Part shown: piece by piece, positions 5,610-13,468 of the stretch
How the letters are laid out: each line of letters opens with the position of its first letter
How positions within the stretch are numbered: position 1 is the first letter of the stretch
Origin: VFJL01 sp043721435
Lineage (GTDB): Bacteria; Pseudomonadota; Gammaproteobacteria; Burkholderiales; Nitrosomonadaceae
Length of the DNA: 24,820 nt
Direction of reading: 5' to 3'
Assembly: GCA_043721435.1 (NCBI GenBank)
Contig: JAYSQR010000044.1
Coordinates: 1 to 24,820 of the forward strand
Position numbers and translations under genes: made by a program
Notes under the pieces: generated by a model
What the model was told of the DNA's origin: nothing
Seen by the model: the letters and a program-made list of their open reading frames with translations, nothing else
Databases searched by the model: none

Positions 5610-6026
5610 TCATATCCCAAATTGGGTAATTCTGCGAAGATGACGCAATTTAGGCGGTAGGGATTTGATGGGGTTGCCCCATAAATTCAACCTAGCCAAG
5701 CTGGTTAGCTTACCAATAGATTCAGGAAGTACGGTAAGTTTGTTGTTGCTTACATCCAAGAAAGTTAAATCGAGATTGCCAATTGATTCAGGAAGTGCAG
5801 TGAGGTTGTTACATTCTAAATACAGCACCCTCAAATTAATCAGTTTGCCGATTGATTCAGGAAGTGTAGTTAGGTTGTTGTCTATTAACATCAATGTAGT
5901 TAAAGACAAAATCACTTGTTTGTCACGCGGGAAACCCAACCAGAATCTATTTTTAAAATGATAATCTGGAATCTTATTTTTATCCGCCCAAGCAATCAAC
6001 TCATCCAGCCACGCATCGTCACTCAT
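5610..6026 (-). CDS. Leucine-rich repeat protein
   Basis: This 138-aa protein is counted from the ATG at 6026, which has a good RBS (AAAGGA 6 nt upstream). An upstream in-frame start at 6062 has none. An N-terminal helical part (DDAWLDELIAWADKN) is followed by four leucine-rich repeats of about 23 residues, three carrying LPESIG. The DNA shows it too: GATTCAGGAAGT (plus strand) recurs at 5719, 5785 and 5854. The type is that of short bacterial LRR proteins used for protein binding. There is no signal peptide, so it should be cytoplasmic. The gene is visibly AT-richer than its neighbours and lies between the prophage-like genes and the tRNA, so it is probably acquired cargo. Confidence 0.75.
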   Translation of the reverse strand: MSDDAWLDELIAWADKNKIPDYHFKNRFWLGFPRDKQVILSLTTLMLIDNNLTTLPESIGKLINLRVLYLECNNLTALPESIGNLDLTFLDVSNNKLTVLPESIGKLTSLARLNLWGNPIKSLPPKLRHLRRITQFGI

Positions 6027-6195
6027 GAATTTTCCTTTTATCCTTATTCCGTTGCGCTCCATCCGTGCAACTTGCTAGAACGACTCAGCGGGCTAAGCAC
6101 AAAGTTAGCTGATTAGTTGATGAAGGTTTGGCAACCATTGCCGCCGTTTTGTATTGGTTAAAAATAAATCATTCAGCCGCGCTATTGAGAAAATG

Positions 6196-6258
6196 TGGTT
6201 ACAAACTGGTTACATTTCATAAAATAGAAAAAATGAGCTACAAGTAAAAGCATGTAAC
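6196..6258. promoter_or_regulatory. Repeated GTTACA motifs next to the tRNA, possible integrase arm sites
   Basis: TGGTTACA occurs at 6196-6203 and again at 6207-6214, one helical turn apart. An inverted TGTAAC lies at 6253-6258, 14 nt from the tRNA 3' end. Short phased motifs just inside an integrated element are what tyrosine integrases bind as arm sites. No integrase gene is in the window, so this remains a suggestion. The rest of the 6027-6271 gap is AT-rich, with no gene that I can see. Confidence 0.3.
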
Positions 6259-6271
6259 TCCTTATTTTTAA

Positions 6272-6348
<77 letters not shown>

Positions 6349-6376
6349 GATTCGGGCACTAGATGCGGAAAGCTGA

Positions 6377-8584
6377 TCAGCCCTCGGTATCAAGGAAACT
6401 GCGCAAGCGTTCGGAGCGCGAGGGGTGACGCAACTTGCGCAGCGCCTTGGCCTCGATCTGGCGAATGCGCTCACGGGTCACGTCAAACTGTTTACCGACT
6501 TCTTCCAAGGTATGGTCGGTGTTCATTTCGATACCGAAACGCATGCGCAGCACTTTGGCTTCGCGTGGCGTCAAAGAATCCAGGATGTCTTTGGTAACGT
6601 CGCGCAAACTGGCGTAAACCGCAGCGTCCGCAGGCGCCATCGTAGTTGAATCCTCTATGAAATCACTCAGGTGGGAGTCCTCATCGTCACCTATGGGCGT
6701 TTCCATGGAAATCGGCTCCTTGGAAATCTTGAGGATTTTGCGAATTTTCTCCTCCGGCATTTCCATTTTCTGCGCCAGCAGCGCGGGCTCCGGCTCCTGC
6801 CCGGTTTCCTGCAAAATCTGGCGCGAGATGCGGTTCATCTTGTTGATGGTCTCGATCATATGCACCGGAATGCGAATGGTGCGCGCCTGATCGGCGATGG
6901 AACGAGTGATGGCCTGCCGGATCCACCAGGTGGCATAAGTGGAAAATTTGTAACCGCGCCGGTATTCGAATTTGTCCACTGCCTTCATCAGGCCGATATT
7001 GCCCTCCTGAATCAGATCAAGGAATTGCAGTCCACGATTGGTATATTTCTTGGCAATGGAAATCACCAGCCGCAAATTGGCTTCGGTCATCTCCCGCTTG
7101 GCGCGGCGCGCCTTGGCCTCGCCAGTGGACATGCGACGGTTGATTTCCTTCAGATCCTTGATCGGGATGCCGACCTGCTTCTGCAACGCCAGCAAGTTCT
7201 GCTGCTGCTCAATAATGGCAGGCTGATAACGCTTCAGCGCGTGACTGTAAGGCTTGTCAGCTGCAGCTTCCTGCGCCGCCCAATCGAGATTGCCCTCATT
7301 TCCGGGAAATGCCTTGATGAAGTGATTGCGCGGCATTCCCGCCTTGACCACGCATAGCTCCATGATTTTACGCTCAAAACTACGCACCTCATCCACCAGT
7401 CCACGCTGGGTGTCACAAAGCTTCTCCACCATCTTGGCAGAGAAGCGGATGGCCATGAGTTCGGCTGAAATATGCTCCTGTATTTCCTTGTAGGCCTTGC
7501 TGGTCGATCCCTTTCTCGCCAACACCTTTTTCATCTCGGCATATGCCTGGTAAATCACCGTAAAACGCTCCAGCGCATCGGTCTTCAGTTTGAGCAAATT
7601 GGCACTGGCCACTGCGACACTGTCTTCGTCTTCCACGTCTTCGGCACCCAGTTCCTGCTCCAGCGACTCATCGGAAATTTCTTCGTTGACGATTTCCTGG
7701 GCATTGGGATCAAGCAATCCATCTACCAGTTCATCAATGCGCATTTCATCATGCGCTACCTTGGTGGCAAGGTCGAGAATCCCGGCTATGGTAGTGGGGC
7801 AGGCGGAAATCGCCTGGATCATGTGCTTCAGACCATCTTCAATGCGCTTTGCAATTTCGATTTCGCCTTCGCGCGTGAGCAGTTCCACCGAACCCATTTC
7901 ACGCATGTACATGCGCACCGGATCGGTGGTACGGCCGAATTCCGAATCCACCGTGGAAAGCGCCGCTTCAGCTTCCTCTACCACATCCTCATCGGCTACC
8001 GTCGGCGTGGTTTCCGACATCAGCAGCGTTTCCGCATCCGGCGCCTCATCATAAACAGAGATGCCCATGTCGTTGATCATGCTGATGATGCCTTCTATCT
8101 GTTCGGCATCCAGCATGTCGTCCGGCAGGTGATCGTTGATCTCGGCATAAGTCAGGTAGCCACGCTCCTTGCCCTGTACGATCAGGTTCTTAAGACGCAT
8201 GCGCCGCGCCTCAATGTCTTGCGGCGCGGCCTGTGTTTTCTCGGTATCCTGCGCCCCCCCGGTGGCACCCTTCGGCGCATTGACCTTGGCTGTCTTTGTG
8301 ATACGTGGCTTCAACTCCTTGACTGCCATTACCGCCTTGGCGATCTCGGCTACACTGACTGATGCCTTTGCGGCTTGCGGAATTCCTTTCTTCGGCGTTC
8401 CGACAGCTTTTTTTGCCAGTATTTTTTCTGCTGCCTTTAGCGGCGTTTTAACCGTTTTCTTTGTTTCCTTTTTTGCCACCGCCCCGGTTTTATCCGCGCG
8501 ACGGTTTGCCGACGCGGCCGCTGGAACTGCTGCCTTTGTTCTCGCTTTTGTCGCCGCTTTTACCTGCGTTTTTGCCTTTACCAT
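6377..8584 (-). CDS. rpoD: RNA polymerase sigma factor RpoD (sigma-70)
   Basis: This 735-aa primary sigma factor starts at ATG 8584 (MVKAKTQ), with TTGGGA upstream. A TTG four codons earlier is not needed. The first 110 or so residues are a Lys/Ala-rich low-complexity tail. Region 1.1 follows (LIVQGKERGYLTYAEINDHLPDD), then region 1.2 (DPVRMYMREMG), a non-conserved region, and region 2 with the core-binding and -10-recognition helices (LQFLDLIQEGNIGLMKAV, YKFSTYATWWIRQAI). Region 3 comes next, and region 4 carries the -35 helix-turn-helix (TLEEVGKQFDVTRERIRQIE). It directs housekeeping transcription. It is the last gene of the rpsU-yqeY-dnaG-rpoD cluster and is complete. Confidence 0.98.
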   Translation of the reverse strand: MVKAKTQVKAATKARTKAAVPAAASANRRADKTGAVAKKETKKTVKTPLKAAEKILAKKAVGTPKKGIPQAAKASVSVAEIAKAVMAVKELKPRITKTAKVNAPKGATGGAQDTEKTQAAPQDIEARRMRLKNLIVQGKERGYLTYAEINDHLPDDMLDAEQIEGIISMINDMGISVYDEAPDAETLLMSETTPTVADEDVVEEAEAALSTVDSEFGRTTDPVRMYMREMGSVELLTREGEIEIAKRIEDGLKHMIQAISACPTTIAGILDLATKVAHDEMRIDELVDGLLDPNAQEIVNEEISDESLEQELGAEDVEDEDSVAVASANLLKLKTDALERFTVIYQAYAEMKKVLARKGSTSKAYKEIQEHISAELMAIRFSAKMVEKLCDTQRGLVDEVRSFERKIMELCVVKAGMPRNHFIKAFPGNEGNLDWAAQEAAADKPYSHALKRYQPAIIEQQQNLLALQKQVGIPIKDLKEINRRMSTGEAKARRAKREMTEANLRLVISIAKKYTNRGLQFLDLIQEGNIGLMKAVDKFEYRRGYKFSTYATWWIRQAITRSIADQARTIRIPVHMIETINKMNRISRQILQETGQEPEPALLAQKMEMPEEKIRKILKISKEPISMETPIGDDEDSHLSDFIEDSTTMAPADAAVYASLRDVTKDILDSLTPREAKVLRMRFGIEMNTDHTLEEVGKQFDVTRERIRQIEAKALRKLRHPSRSERLRSFLDTEG

Positions 8585-8624
8585 GTCGATTCCCAAATAA
8601 TATGGACGCTTGAATCTAAAAAAG

Positions 8625-8641
8625 TTTTGATTGTATCAAAA
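8625..8641 (-). terminator. AT-rich hairpin with T tract between dnaG and rpoD
   Basis: TTTTGAT and ATCAAAA pair across a 3-nt loop. On the minus strand the stem is followed directly by CTTTTTT. The form is that of a weak intrinsic terminator or attenuator placed after dnaG and before rpoD. In E. coli this junction also carries a terminator and processing site. The stem has only one G-C pair, so termination would be partial at best. Confidence 0.35.
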
Positions 8642-8669
8642 TTCAGCGGCACTGTTCGCCTGGTTACCC

Positions 8670-10436
8670 TCAAGATGCCATTAATCTCTGATATTCCTGC
8701 TTTTCCTCTGCGGTGAGCGCGCTCAGGGACTTGCTGTGCAACTCGGTCATACGTTGCTTGCGCTGTATTTCCCGCAATCGTGCCAGCGCCCCGGAAAATT
8801 CCGCCTCCAGGTCGATGCTGTCGTCCCAAGCAAGAGTCTCGCTCTCAGCCTTTTCCAGCAGCGCACGATGAGGGCTATCGTGGAAATAAGTGATCACTGA
8901 AGGTATCGCCGTACTTTCCGCCATATGGGGGCAGGTGTCGATAAATTCAACTAGTGCCACCACTGCAGCCATTTCTTCGGCGTATTCACTGCGCCCCACG
9001 AGCAGTTCTCTTTCGAGCTTGCGGGCATAGCCTGGATCGTGCAGCAACACCTGCAGCAACCAGCGATAGGGTGAGGCGGGCTGTGGTCGTGGCGCTCTTG
9101 CGCGGGATGGGGAAGAAGAAACACGCCTGATCTGCAACAAGTCCTCCAACTCTCCCTGGCTGGCGCCACTGAGTTCAGCCAACCGCTTTAGCAACATCAA
9201 CGCGAGCGTCGGCGCAGTAACTTGTGCCAGCAGTGGCCTTATCTCCTGCACCAGTTTGGCGCGACCCTCACTGGTTTGCAGGTCAGTGTGCGCCGACAAC
9301 TCCTTGAACAGGAAAACGGATAGGGGCAGTGCCCGGTCGAGCAGTCCCTCGAAAGCCTCCTTGCCGGACTTGCGAACATAGCTGTCCGGGTCTTCGCCCT
9401 CGGGCAGGAACAGAAAGCTGAGACTCTTGCCGTCCACGAGTTGCGCCAGGCTGTTTTCCAGCGCGCGCCATGCTGCCTTTCTGCCAGCGTTGTCGCCATC
9501 GAAACAGAACACCACATTATCGGTCTGACGCAGAAGTTTCTGCACGTGGTAAGGCGTGGTGGCAGTGCCCAGCGCAGCCACGGCATAATCGATGCCATGC
9601 TGCGAGAGTGCCACCACATCCATATATCCCTCCACCATCACCACCCTCCCCGCCTCACGGATCGCCTTGCGTGCGCCGAACAGGTTGTAAAGCTCGTGGC
9701 CTTTCTCGAACAGCGGTGTTTCGGGAGAATTGAGATATTTGGGCTCACCCTGCTCCAGCACGCGCCCGCCAAAACCCACAATCATCCCTTTCTGATTGAG
9801 GATCGGAAACATGATGCGATCGCGGAAACGGTCATAGCGCTTACCGTCATCGCTCTCAATCACCAACCCTGCCTCAACCAGCGGATCCGTCGGCATTTTT
9901 GCCTGGTAATCAGGAAATGCCGCAGCCAGATTCTGCCAGCCGGCAGGCGCGTAACCAATCGCAAAGCGGGCAGCGGTCTCGCCCGTCAGGCCGCGTTTTT
10001 TCAGATAAGCAATGGCACTTTCAGAATGCTTGAGCTGTTCCCGATAAAACCGCGTAGCGGTGTTCATCACTTCAAACAAATCCTGTGAGGAATTCCCTGT
10101 TCTCTGTCCTCCAGATTCAGCCATTCCGGGACGGGATTCCGGCTGCTGCAGCGGAACTTGCATGCCGACGCGATCCGCCAGATCATTCACTGCCTCAATG
10201 AAATTCAGGCCACCGTACTCCATCATGAAACCGACGGCGCTACCGTGCGCACCGCAACCAAAACAGTGATAGAATTGCTTGGTGGGACTCACCGTGAACG
10301 AAGGCGTTTTCTCACTATGAAATGGGCAACAGGCGCTGTAATTTGTACCCGCTTTCTTGAGCGGCACGTGACGTTCGATGACATCGACGATATCTACGCG
10401 GTTGAGCAAATCCTGAATGAACGACTGGGGGATCAT
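8670..10436 (-). CDS. dnaG: DNA primase DnaG
   Basis: This 588-aa protein synthesises RNA primers at the replication fork. The N-terminal zinc-binding domain has Cys37, His40, Cys58 and Cys61 (CPFHSEKTPSFTV, HCFGCG). The catalytic Toprim core follows, with VMVEGYMDVVAL and the acidic FDGDNAGRKAA. The last 150 residues or so form the helicase-binding domain. The start MIPQSFIQDLL is the usual betaproteobacterial DnaG start, so ATG 10436 is secure. It lacks a clear native RBS because a 141-bp repeat begins 4 nt upstream of the ATG. AGAAG within the repeat end is the only nearby candidate. The gene is otherwise normal in length and sequence. Confidence 0.98.
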   Translation of the reverse strand: MIPQSFIQDLLNRVDIVDVIERHVPLKKAGTNYSACCPFHSEKTPSFTVSPTKQFYHCFGCGAHGSAVGFMMEYGGLNFIEAVNDLADRVGMQVPLQQPESRPGMAESGGQRTGNSSQDLFEVMNTATRFYREQLKHSESAIAYLKKRGLTGETAARFAIGYAPAGWQNLAAAFPDYQAKMPTDPLVEAGLVIESDDGKRYDRFRDRIMFPILNQKGMIVGFGGRVLEQGEPKYLNSPETPLFEKGHELYNLFGARKAIREAGRVVMVEGYMDVVALSQHGIDYAVAALGTATTPYHVQKLLRQTDNVVFCFDGDNAGRKAAWRALENSLAQLVDGKSLSFLFLPEGEDPDSYVRKSGKEAFEGLLDRALPLSVFLFKELSAHTDLQTSEGRAKLVQEIRPLLAQVTAPTLALMLLKRLAELSGASQGELEDLLQIRRVSSSPSRARAPRPQPASPYRWLLQVLLHDPGYARKLERELLVGRSEYAEEMAAVVALVEFIDTCPHMAESTAIPSVITYFHDSPHRALLEKAESETLAWDDSIDLEAEFSGALARLREIQRKQRMTELHSKSLSALTAEEKQEYQRLMAS

Positions 10437-10440
10437 TTAT

Positions 10441-10581
10441 GGGTGCTTCTAAAAATTCAAAGCTCTAAACAAGACGAGGCAGGAACAGAAAATGTAGACG
10501 CAGCATATGACGGATATGTAAAGAAACATTTTTTGTGAGCAACGAAGTATTGTGACGAAATCTGGATTTTTAGAGGTGCCC
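10441..10581. repeat. 141-bp repeat with terminal inverted repeats, copy 1 (MITE-like)
   Basis: This copy matches 13326-13466 over its whole 141 bp, with scattered differences. The ends are imperfect inverted repeats (GGGTGCTTCTAAAAATTC at the left, GGGCACCTCTAAAAATCC read inward from the right). It shares a central AATGTAGACGCAGCATATG. It has no coding capacity of its own, which fits a miniature inverted-repeat element. It separates yqeY from dnaG and ends 4 nt before the dnaG start codon. Confidence 0.85.
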
Positions 10582-10752
10582 ATATGGGGAATGAAGCCAA
10601 TAATATTCAAACGAAGCACGAGACAAGCCTGTCTGATTATAGGGCAATTTCTGAGGACACGAAGAACAGGGTCCCGCAGCGGGAACACTTGTCGCTAAAA
10701 TCTTCTACGCGGATACTGAAATAGCTGCTGAAACAGGAAGATACGATCGGTC
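10582..10752. other. Non-coding stretch between yqeY and the repeat
   Basis: I see no supported gene here. A 46-codon plus-strand frame from ATG 10584 follows the repeat end but resembles nothing I know. A small dyad (TCCCGC-A-GCGGGA, 10672-10684) has no T tract on either strand. This may be the old yqeY-dnaG spacer displaced by the repeat. Confidence 0.4.
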
Positions 10753-11199
10753 TCAAGTAGAAAGCTTTGCCCTGACCAGTGCAGACACCTTGCCCATGTC
10801 GGCACGTCCAGCGAGCTTAGGTTTGAGCAGCGCCATCACCTTGCCCATGTCTTGCTGCCCTTGGGCGCCGGTAGCGGCAATGGCTTCGGCCAGCGCGCCC
10901 TCTACTTCGGCGTCACTCAATGCTTGCGGCATATAAGTCTGCAATACGCCCACTTCATACTTTTCGGCATCAGCCAGATCCTGCCGCTGCGCGGCCTCGT
11001 ACTGACTGATGGAATCCCTGCGCTGTTTGAGCATTTTCTCGATCACCGCAACTACGGCGGCATCGTCCAACTCAATGCGCTCGTCCACCTCGCGCTGCTT
11101 GATCGCAGCCTGCAGTAACCGGATGGCGTCGCGGCGCTTGGTGTCGCCCGCACGCATCGCGGTTTTCATGTCTTCAGTGATCTGCTGTTTGAGGCTCAT
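10753..11199 (-). CDS. yqeY: GatB/YqeY domain protein
   Basis: This 148-aa protein has the usual full length for the YqeY family. It starts MSLKQQITEDMKTAMRAGD and carries the family's RRDAIRLLQAAIKQREVD and EKYEVGVLQTYMPQ segments, with a C-terminal QDMGKVMALLKPKLAGRADMGKVSALV that matches the tRNA-binding helical domain shared with GatB. YqeY is thought to act with amidotransferase-type or tRNA-linked functions, but its exact role is not settled. It lies between rpsU and dnaG on the same strand, 66 nt after rpsU, a common arrangement. The last helix is complete. Confidence 0.93.
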   Translation of the reverse strand: MSLKQQITEDMKTAMRAGDTKRRDAIRLLQAAIKQREVDERIELDDAAVVAVIEKMLKQRRDSISQYEAAQRQDLADAEKYEVGVLQTYMPQALSDAEVEGALAEAIAATGAQGQQDMGKVMALLKPKLAGRADMGKVSALVRAKLST

Positions 11200-11265
11200 A
11201 TTGAATGCTGTTTATTGCTGCGGAACCCAGCTTGACGCCAGGCGCTGCACATCTTGCTGGAATGA

Positions 11266-11478
11266 CTAGTAAAGTTTCGGCGGGAGCAGTTGACTGCGCA
11301 GGCGCTTGTAAGTACGTTTGACCGCGGCTGCAAGCTTGCGTTTGCGTTCGGCGGTGGGTTTTTCGTAAAACTCTCTGGCGCGCAGCTCGGTAAGCAGCCC
11401 GGTTTTTTCTATGGTACGCTTGAAGCGGCGCATGGCTACTTCAAACGGCTCGTTTTCCTTAACTTTAATAGTGGTCAT
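11266..11478 (-). CDS. rpsU: 30S ribosomal protein S21
   Basis: This 70-aa protein is short and very basic. It shows the family pattern MTTIKVKENEPFEVAMRRFKR and the Lys/Arg-rich C-terminus (KRKLAAAVKRTYKRLRSQ). S21 sits on the small subunit near the anti-Shine-Dalgarno end of 16S rRNA and helps initiation. It is the first gene of the rpsU-yqeY-dnaG-rpoD cluster. An RBS (AAGGAAAGGA) lies about 10 nt upstream, and a strong promoter lies in the gap shared with divergent tsaD. Confidence 0.97.
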   Translation of the reverse strand: MTTIKVKENEPFEVAMRRFKRTIEKTGLLTELRAREFYEKPTAERKRKLAAAVKRTYKRLRSQLLPPKLY

Positions 11479-11539
11479 GAAGATGCAGTCCTTTCCTTAA
11501 AAATATTAGTCGAAGAGTGTAATGTGAAGAAAGCCCAGC

Positions 11540-11567
11540 ATTATATCAGCATGAATCTTATTGTAAA
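11540..11567 (-). promoter_or_regulatory. Sigma-70 promoter of rpsU
   Basis: On the minus strand a TTTACA (-35, 11567-11562) is separated by 16 nt from a perfect TATAAT (-10, 11545-11540), preceded by TGA, giving an extended -10. It points toward rpsU, whose start is 62 nt further on. It is probably the main promoter of the macromolecular synthesis cluster. Confidence 0.75.
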
Positions 11568-11590
11568 AGAGTAATTCCTCCATCACTCCC

Positions 11591-12628
11591 TTGCTTGTAC
11601 TCGGTATCGAAACCTCCTGCGACGAAACCGGCATCGCGCTCTACCATACAGAGCGCGGCCTGTTGGGCCATGCGCTGTATTCGCAAACGGAAATGCACAG
11701 CGAATACGGCGGCGTGGTACCGGAACTCGCCTCGCGCGACCACATCCAGCGGGTATTACCCTTAATCAAGCAGACCCTGGCAGCAGCAAAGCTGGAACTG
11801 CAAGATGTCGGCGCGGTTGCCTACACCCAAGGCCCGGGGCTGGCGGGGGCGCTGCTGGTGGGAGCCAGTGTCGCTGCGGCAATGGGTTTCACGCTCAAGG
11901 TTCCAGTGCTAGGCATCCACCATCTTGAAGGACATCTCCTGTCCCCGCTGCTGTCCACCCCTGCACCGGTTTTCCCATTTGTGGCGCTGCTGGTTTCCGG
12001 CGGCCATACCCAGTTGATGAAAGTGAGCGGCGTCGGTCGCTACAAACTGCTGGGCGAAACCGTGGATGACGCGGCGGGTGAAGCCTTTGACAAAACCGCG
12101 AAACTGCTGGGACTGGGTTATCCCGGCGGCCCGGCGCTGTCAGAACTCGCCGAAGAATTTTCCAGATCAGGCAAACCGAAGCAGTTTAAACTTCCCCGCC
12201 CCATGCTCCACAGCGGTGATCTTAATTTCAGTTTCAGCGGCCTGAAAACCGCCGTGCTGACGCTGGCAAACAAACATGGCATCACGCAGCAAACCCGAGG
12301 CGGCATCGCGCTTGCCTTTCAGGAAGCGATGGTGGAGGTGCTGACGGAAAAATCGCTGGCGGCGCTGACCCAGACCGGCCTCACCCAACTGGTGGTTGCA
12401 GGCGGTGTGGGTGCTAACCGTCAACTGCGCGCAAGTCTCTCCCGCCGTGCAGAAGAGATGGGAGCGGTCGTTTTCTATCCCGAACTTGAGTTCTGCACCG
12501 ACAATGGCGCCATGATCGCATTCGCAGGCGCAATGCGGTTGCGAGAATCTGGTGCCGATAGTCATCAACAGTCGGGGAGTTTTACGGTAAGGGCGCGCTG
12601 GGATCTGGAACTGTTGGAAACACCTTAG
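11591..12628 (+). CDS. tsaD: tRNA N6-adenosine threonylcarbamoyltransferase TsaD
   Basis: This 345-aa protein installs the threonylcarbamoyl group at A37 of ANN-decoding tRNAs, together with TsaB and TsaE. The start is TTG 11591, since the protein then begins LVLGIETSCDETGIAL exactly as the family does and the frame closes just upstream. The metal-binding HHLEGH, the nucleotide-binding VSGGHTQL, GEAFDKTAKLLGLGYPGG and the C-terminal FCTDNGAMIA are all present. No clear RBS precedes the TTG. The stop overlaps that of convergent plsY by two bases. It is transcribed divergently from rpsU across a 112-nt gap. Confidence 0.96.
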   Translation: MLVLGIETSCDETGIALYHTERGLLGHALYSQTEMHSEYGGVVPELASRDHIQRVLPLIKQTLAAAKLELQDVGAVAYTQGPGLAGALLVGASVAAAMGFTLKVPVLGIHHLEGHLLSPLLSTPAPVFPFVALLVSGGHTQLMKVSGVGRYKLLGETVDDAAGEAFDKTAKLLGLGYPGGPALSELAEEFSRSGKPKQFKLPRPMLHSGDLNFSFSGLKTAVLTLANKHGITQQTRGGIALAFQEAMVEVLTEKSLAALTQTGLTQLVVAGGVGANRQLRASLSRRAEEMGAVVFYPELEFCTDNGAMIAFAGAMRLRESGADSHQQSGSFTVRARWDLELLETP

Positions 12629-13227
12629 CCACTCTTGCCGATACGCGCTTCCTTGCCCGCAATCAGATTGGAAATGTTCGACTTGTGCCGCCAGATGAGC
12701 AGCAGCGACATGATGAGAACCGCCAGGGCATTCATCTCAAAGCCGAGAAAAAAAACCGCATAAAGCGGCGCCAGCGCGGCCGCCGTCAATGCAGCCAGTG
12801 ACGAAATGCGCCAGACCGCCGCAACCAGAATCCAGGTCGCAATCGCCAGCAACCCCATCCCCAGGTTCAATCCCAACAGTACCCCCACTGCCGTCGCCAC
12901 ACCCTTGCCGCCTTCGAAACGCAGGAATACCGGGAATACATGGCCGAGCAGAACTGCCAGCGCTACTGCAGCAACCACTTCGCCACCCAGCCCCGAGGTG
13001 ACCGCGAAATGTTGCGCCAACGTTACCGCCAGCCAGCCCTTGCCGGCATCACCCAGCAGCGTCAGCACTGCCGCCGCTTTCTTGCCGCTGCGCAACACAT
13101 TGGTAGCGCCGGGATTTCTCGAACCATAAGTGCGCGGATCGGGCAGCTTGAAAATCCAGCTCGCCACCAGCGCAAAGGAAATGGACCCGAGCAAGTACGC
13201 CAGCAGTATGAAAACCAGCATCGTCAT
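12625..13227 (-). CDS. plsY: Glycerol-3-phosphate acyltransferase PlsY
   Basis: This 200-aa inner-membrane protein transfers an acyl group from acyl phosphate to glycerol-3-phosphate, the first step of phospholipid synthesis. About five hydrophobic segments are visible. The three family motifs are present: GSRNPGATNVLRSGKK, the central GHVFPVFLRFEGGKGVATA and the C-terminal WRHKSNISNLIAGKE. The start MTMLVFILLAYLLGSISFA is typical, with the first membrane helix directly at the N-terminus. The gene converges on tsaD with overlapping stop codons, and a 98-nt gap with no visible signal separates its start from the repeat at 13326. Confidence 0.96.
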   Translation of the reverse strand: MTMLVFILLAYLLGSISFALVASWIFKLPDPRTYGSRNPGATNVLRSGKKAAAVLTLLGDAGKGWLAVTLAQHFAVTSGLGGEVVAAVALAVLLGHVFPVFLRFEGGKGVATAVGVLLGLNLGMGLLAIATWILVAAVWRISSLAALTAAALAPLYAVFFLGFEMNALAVLIMSLLLIWRHKSNISNLIAGKEARIGKSG

Positions 13228-13325
13228 TGCGATTAGCGCCGCCTCTGCAAATAGAATAGAATCCCGTTGATTCTACGTGAAAATCGCCTGCTGACGAAGC
13301 AACCCCGCACGCTTCAATCCCTTAT

Positions 13326-13466
13326 GGGCACCTCTAAAAATTCGAAGTTTTAAACAAGATGAGGCGGGAACAAAGAATGTAGACGCAGCATATGGTTGAT
13401 ATGTAAGGAAACATTCTTTGTGAGCAACAAAATATTGTGACGAAATCCGGATTTTTAAAGGCGCCC
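13326..13466. repeat. 141-bp repeat with terminal inverted repeats, copy 2 (MITE-like)
   Basis: This copy has the same length and orientation as the one at 10441-10581. Its ends are GGGCACCTCTAAAAATTCG and, read inward from the right, GGGCGCCTTTAAAAATCCG (16 of 19 positions equal). It ends 2 nt before the folB ATG. The right end carries AAAGG (13457-13461), 7 nt from that ATG, which would serve as a ribosome binding site. Confidence 0.85.
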
Positions 13467-13468
13467 TC

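Noticed and set aside
7472..8362. 296-aa plus-strand frame
   Set aside because: It is antisense to rpoD, which is unmistakable. The sequence is His/Phe-rich shadow with no domain.
10584..10724. 46-aa plus-strand ORF starting right after the repeat end
   Set aside because: It has a GAGGTG at RBS distance, but no recognisable sequence. Frames after this repeat end would always look RBS-equipped.
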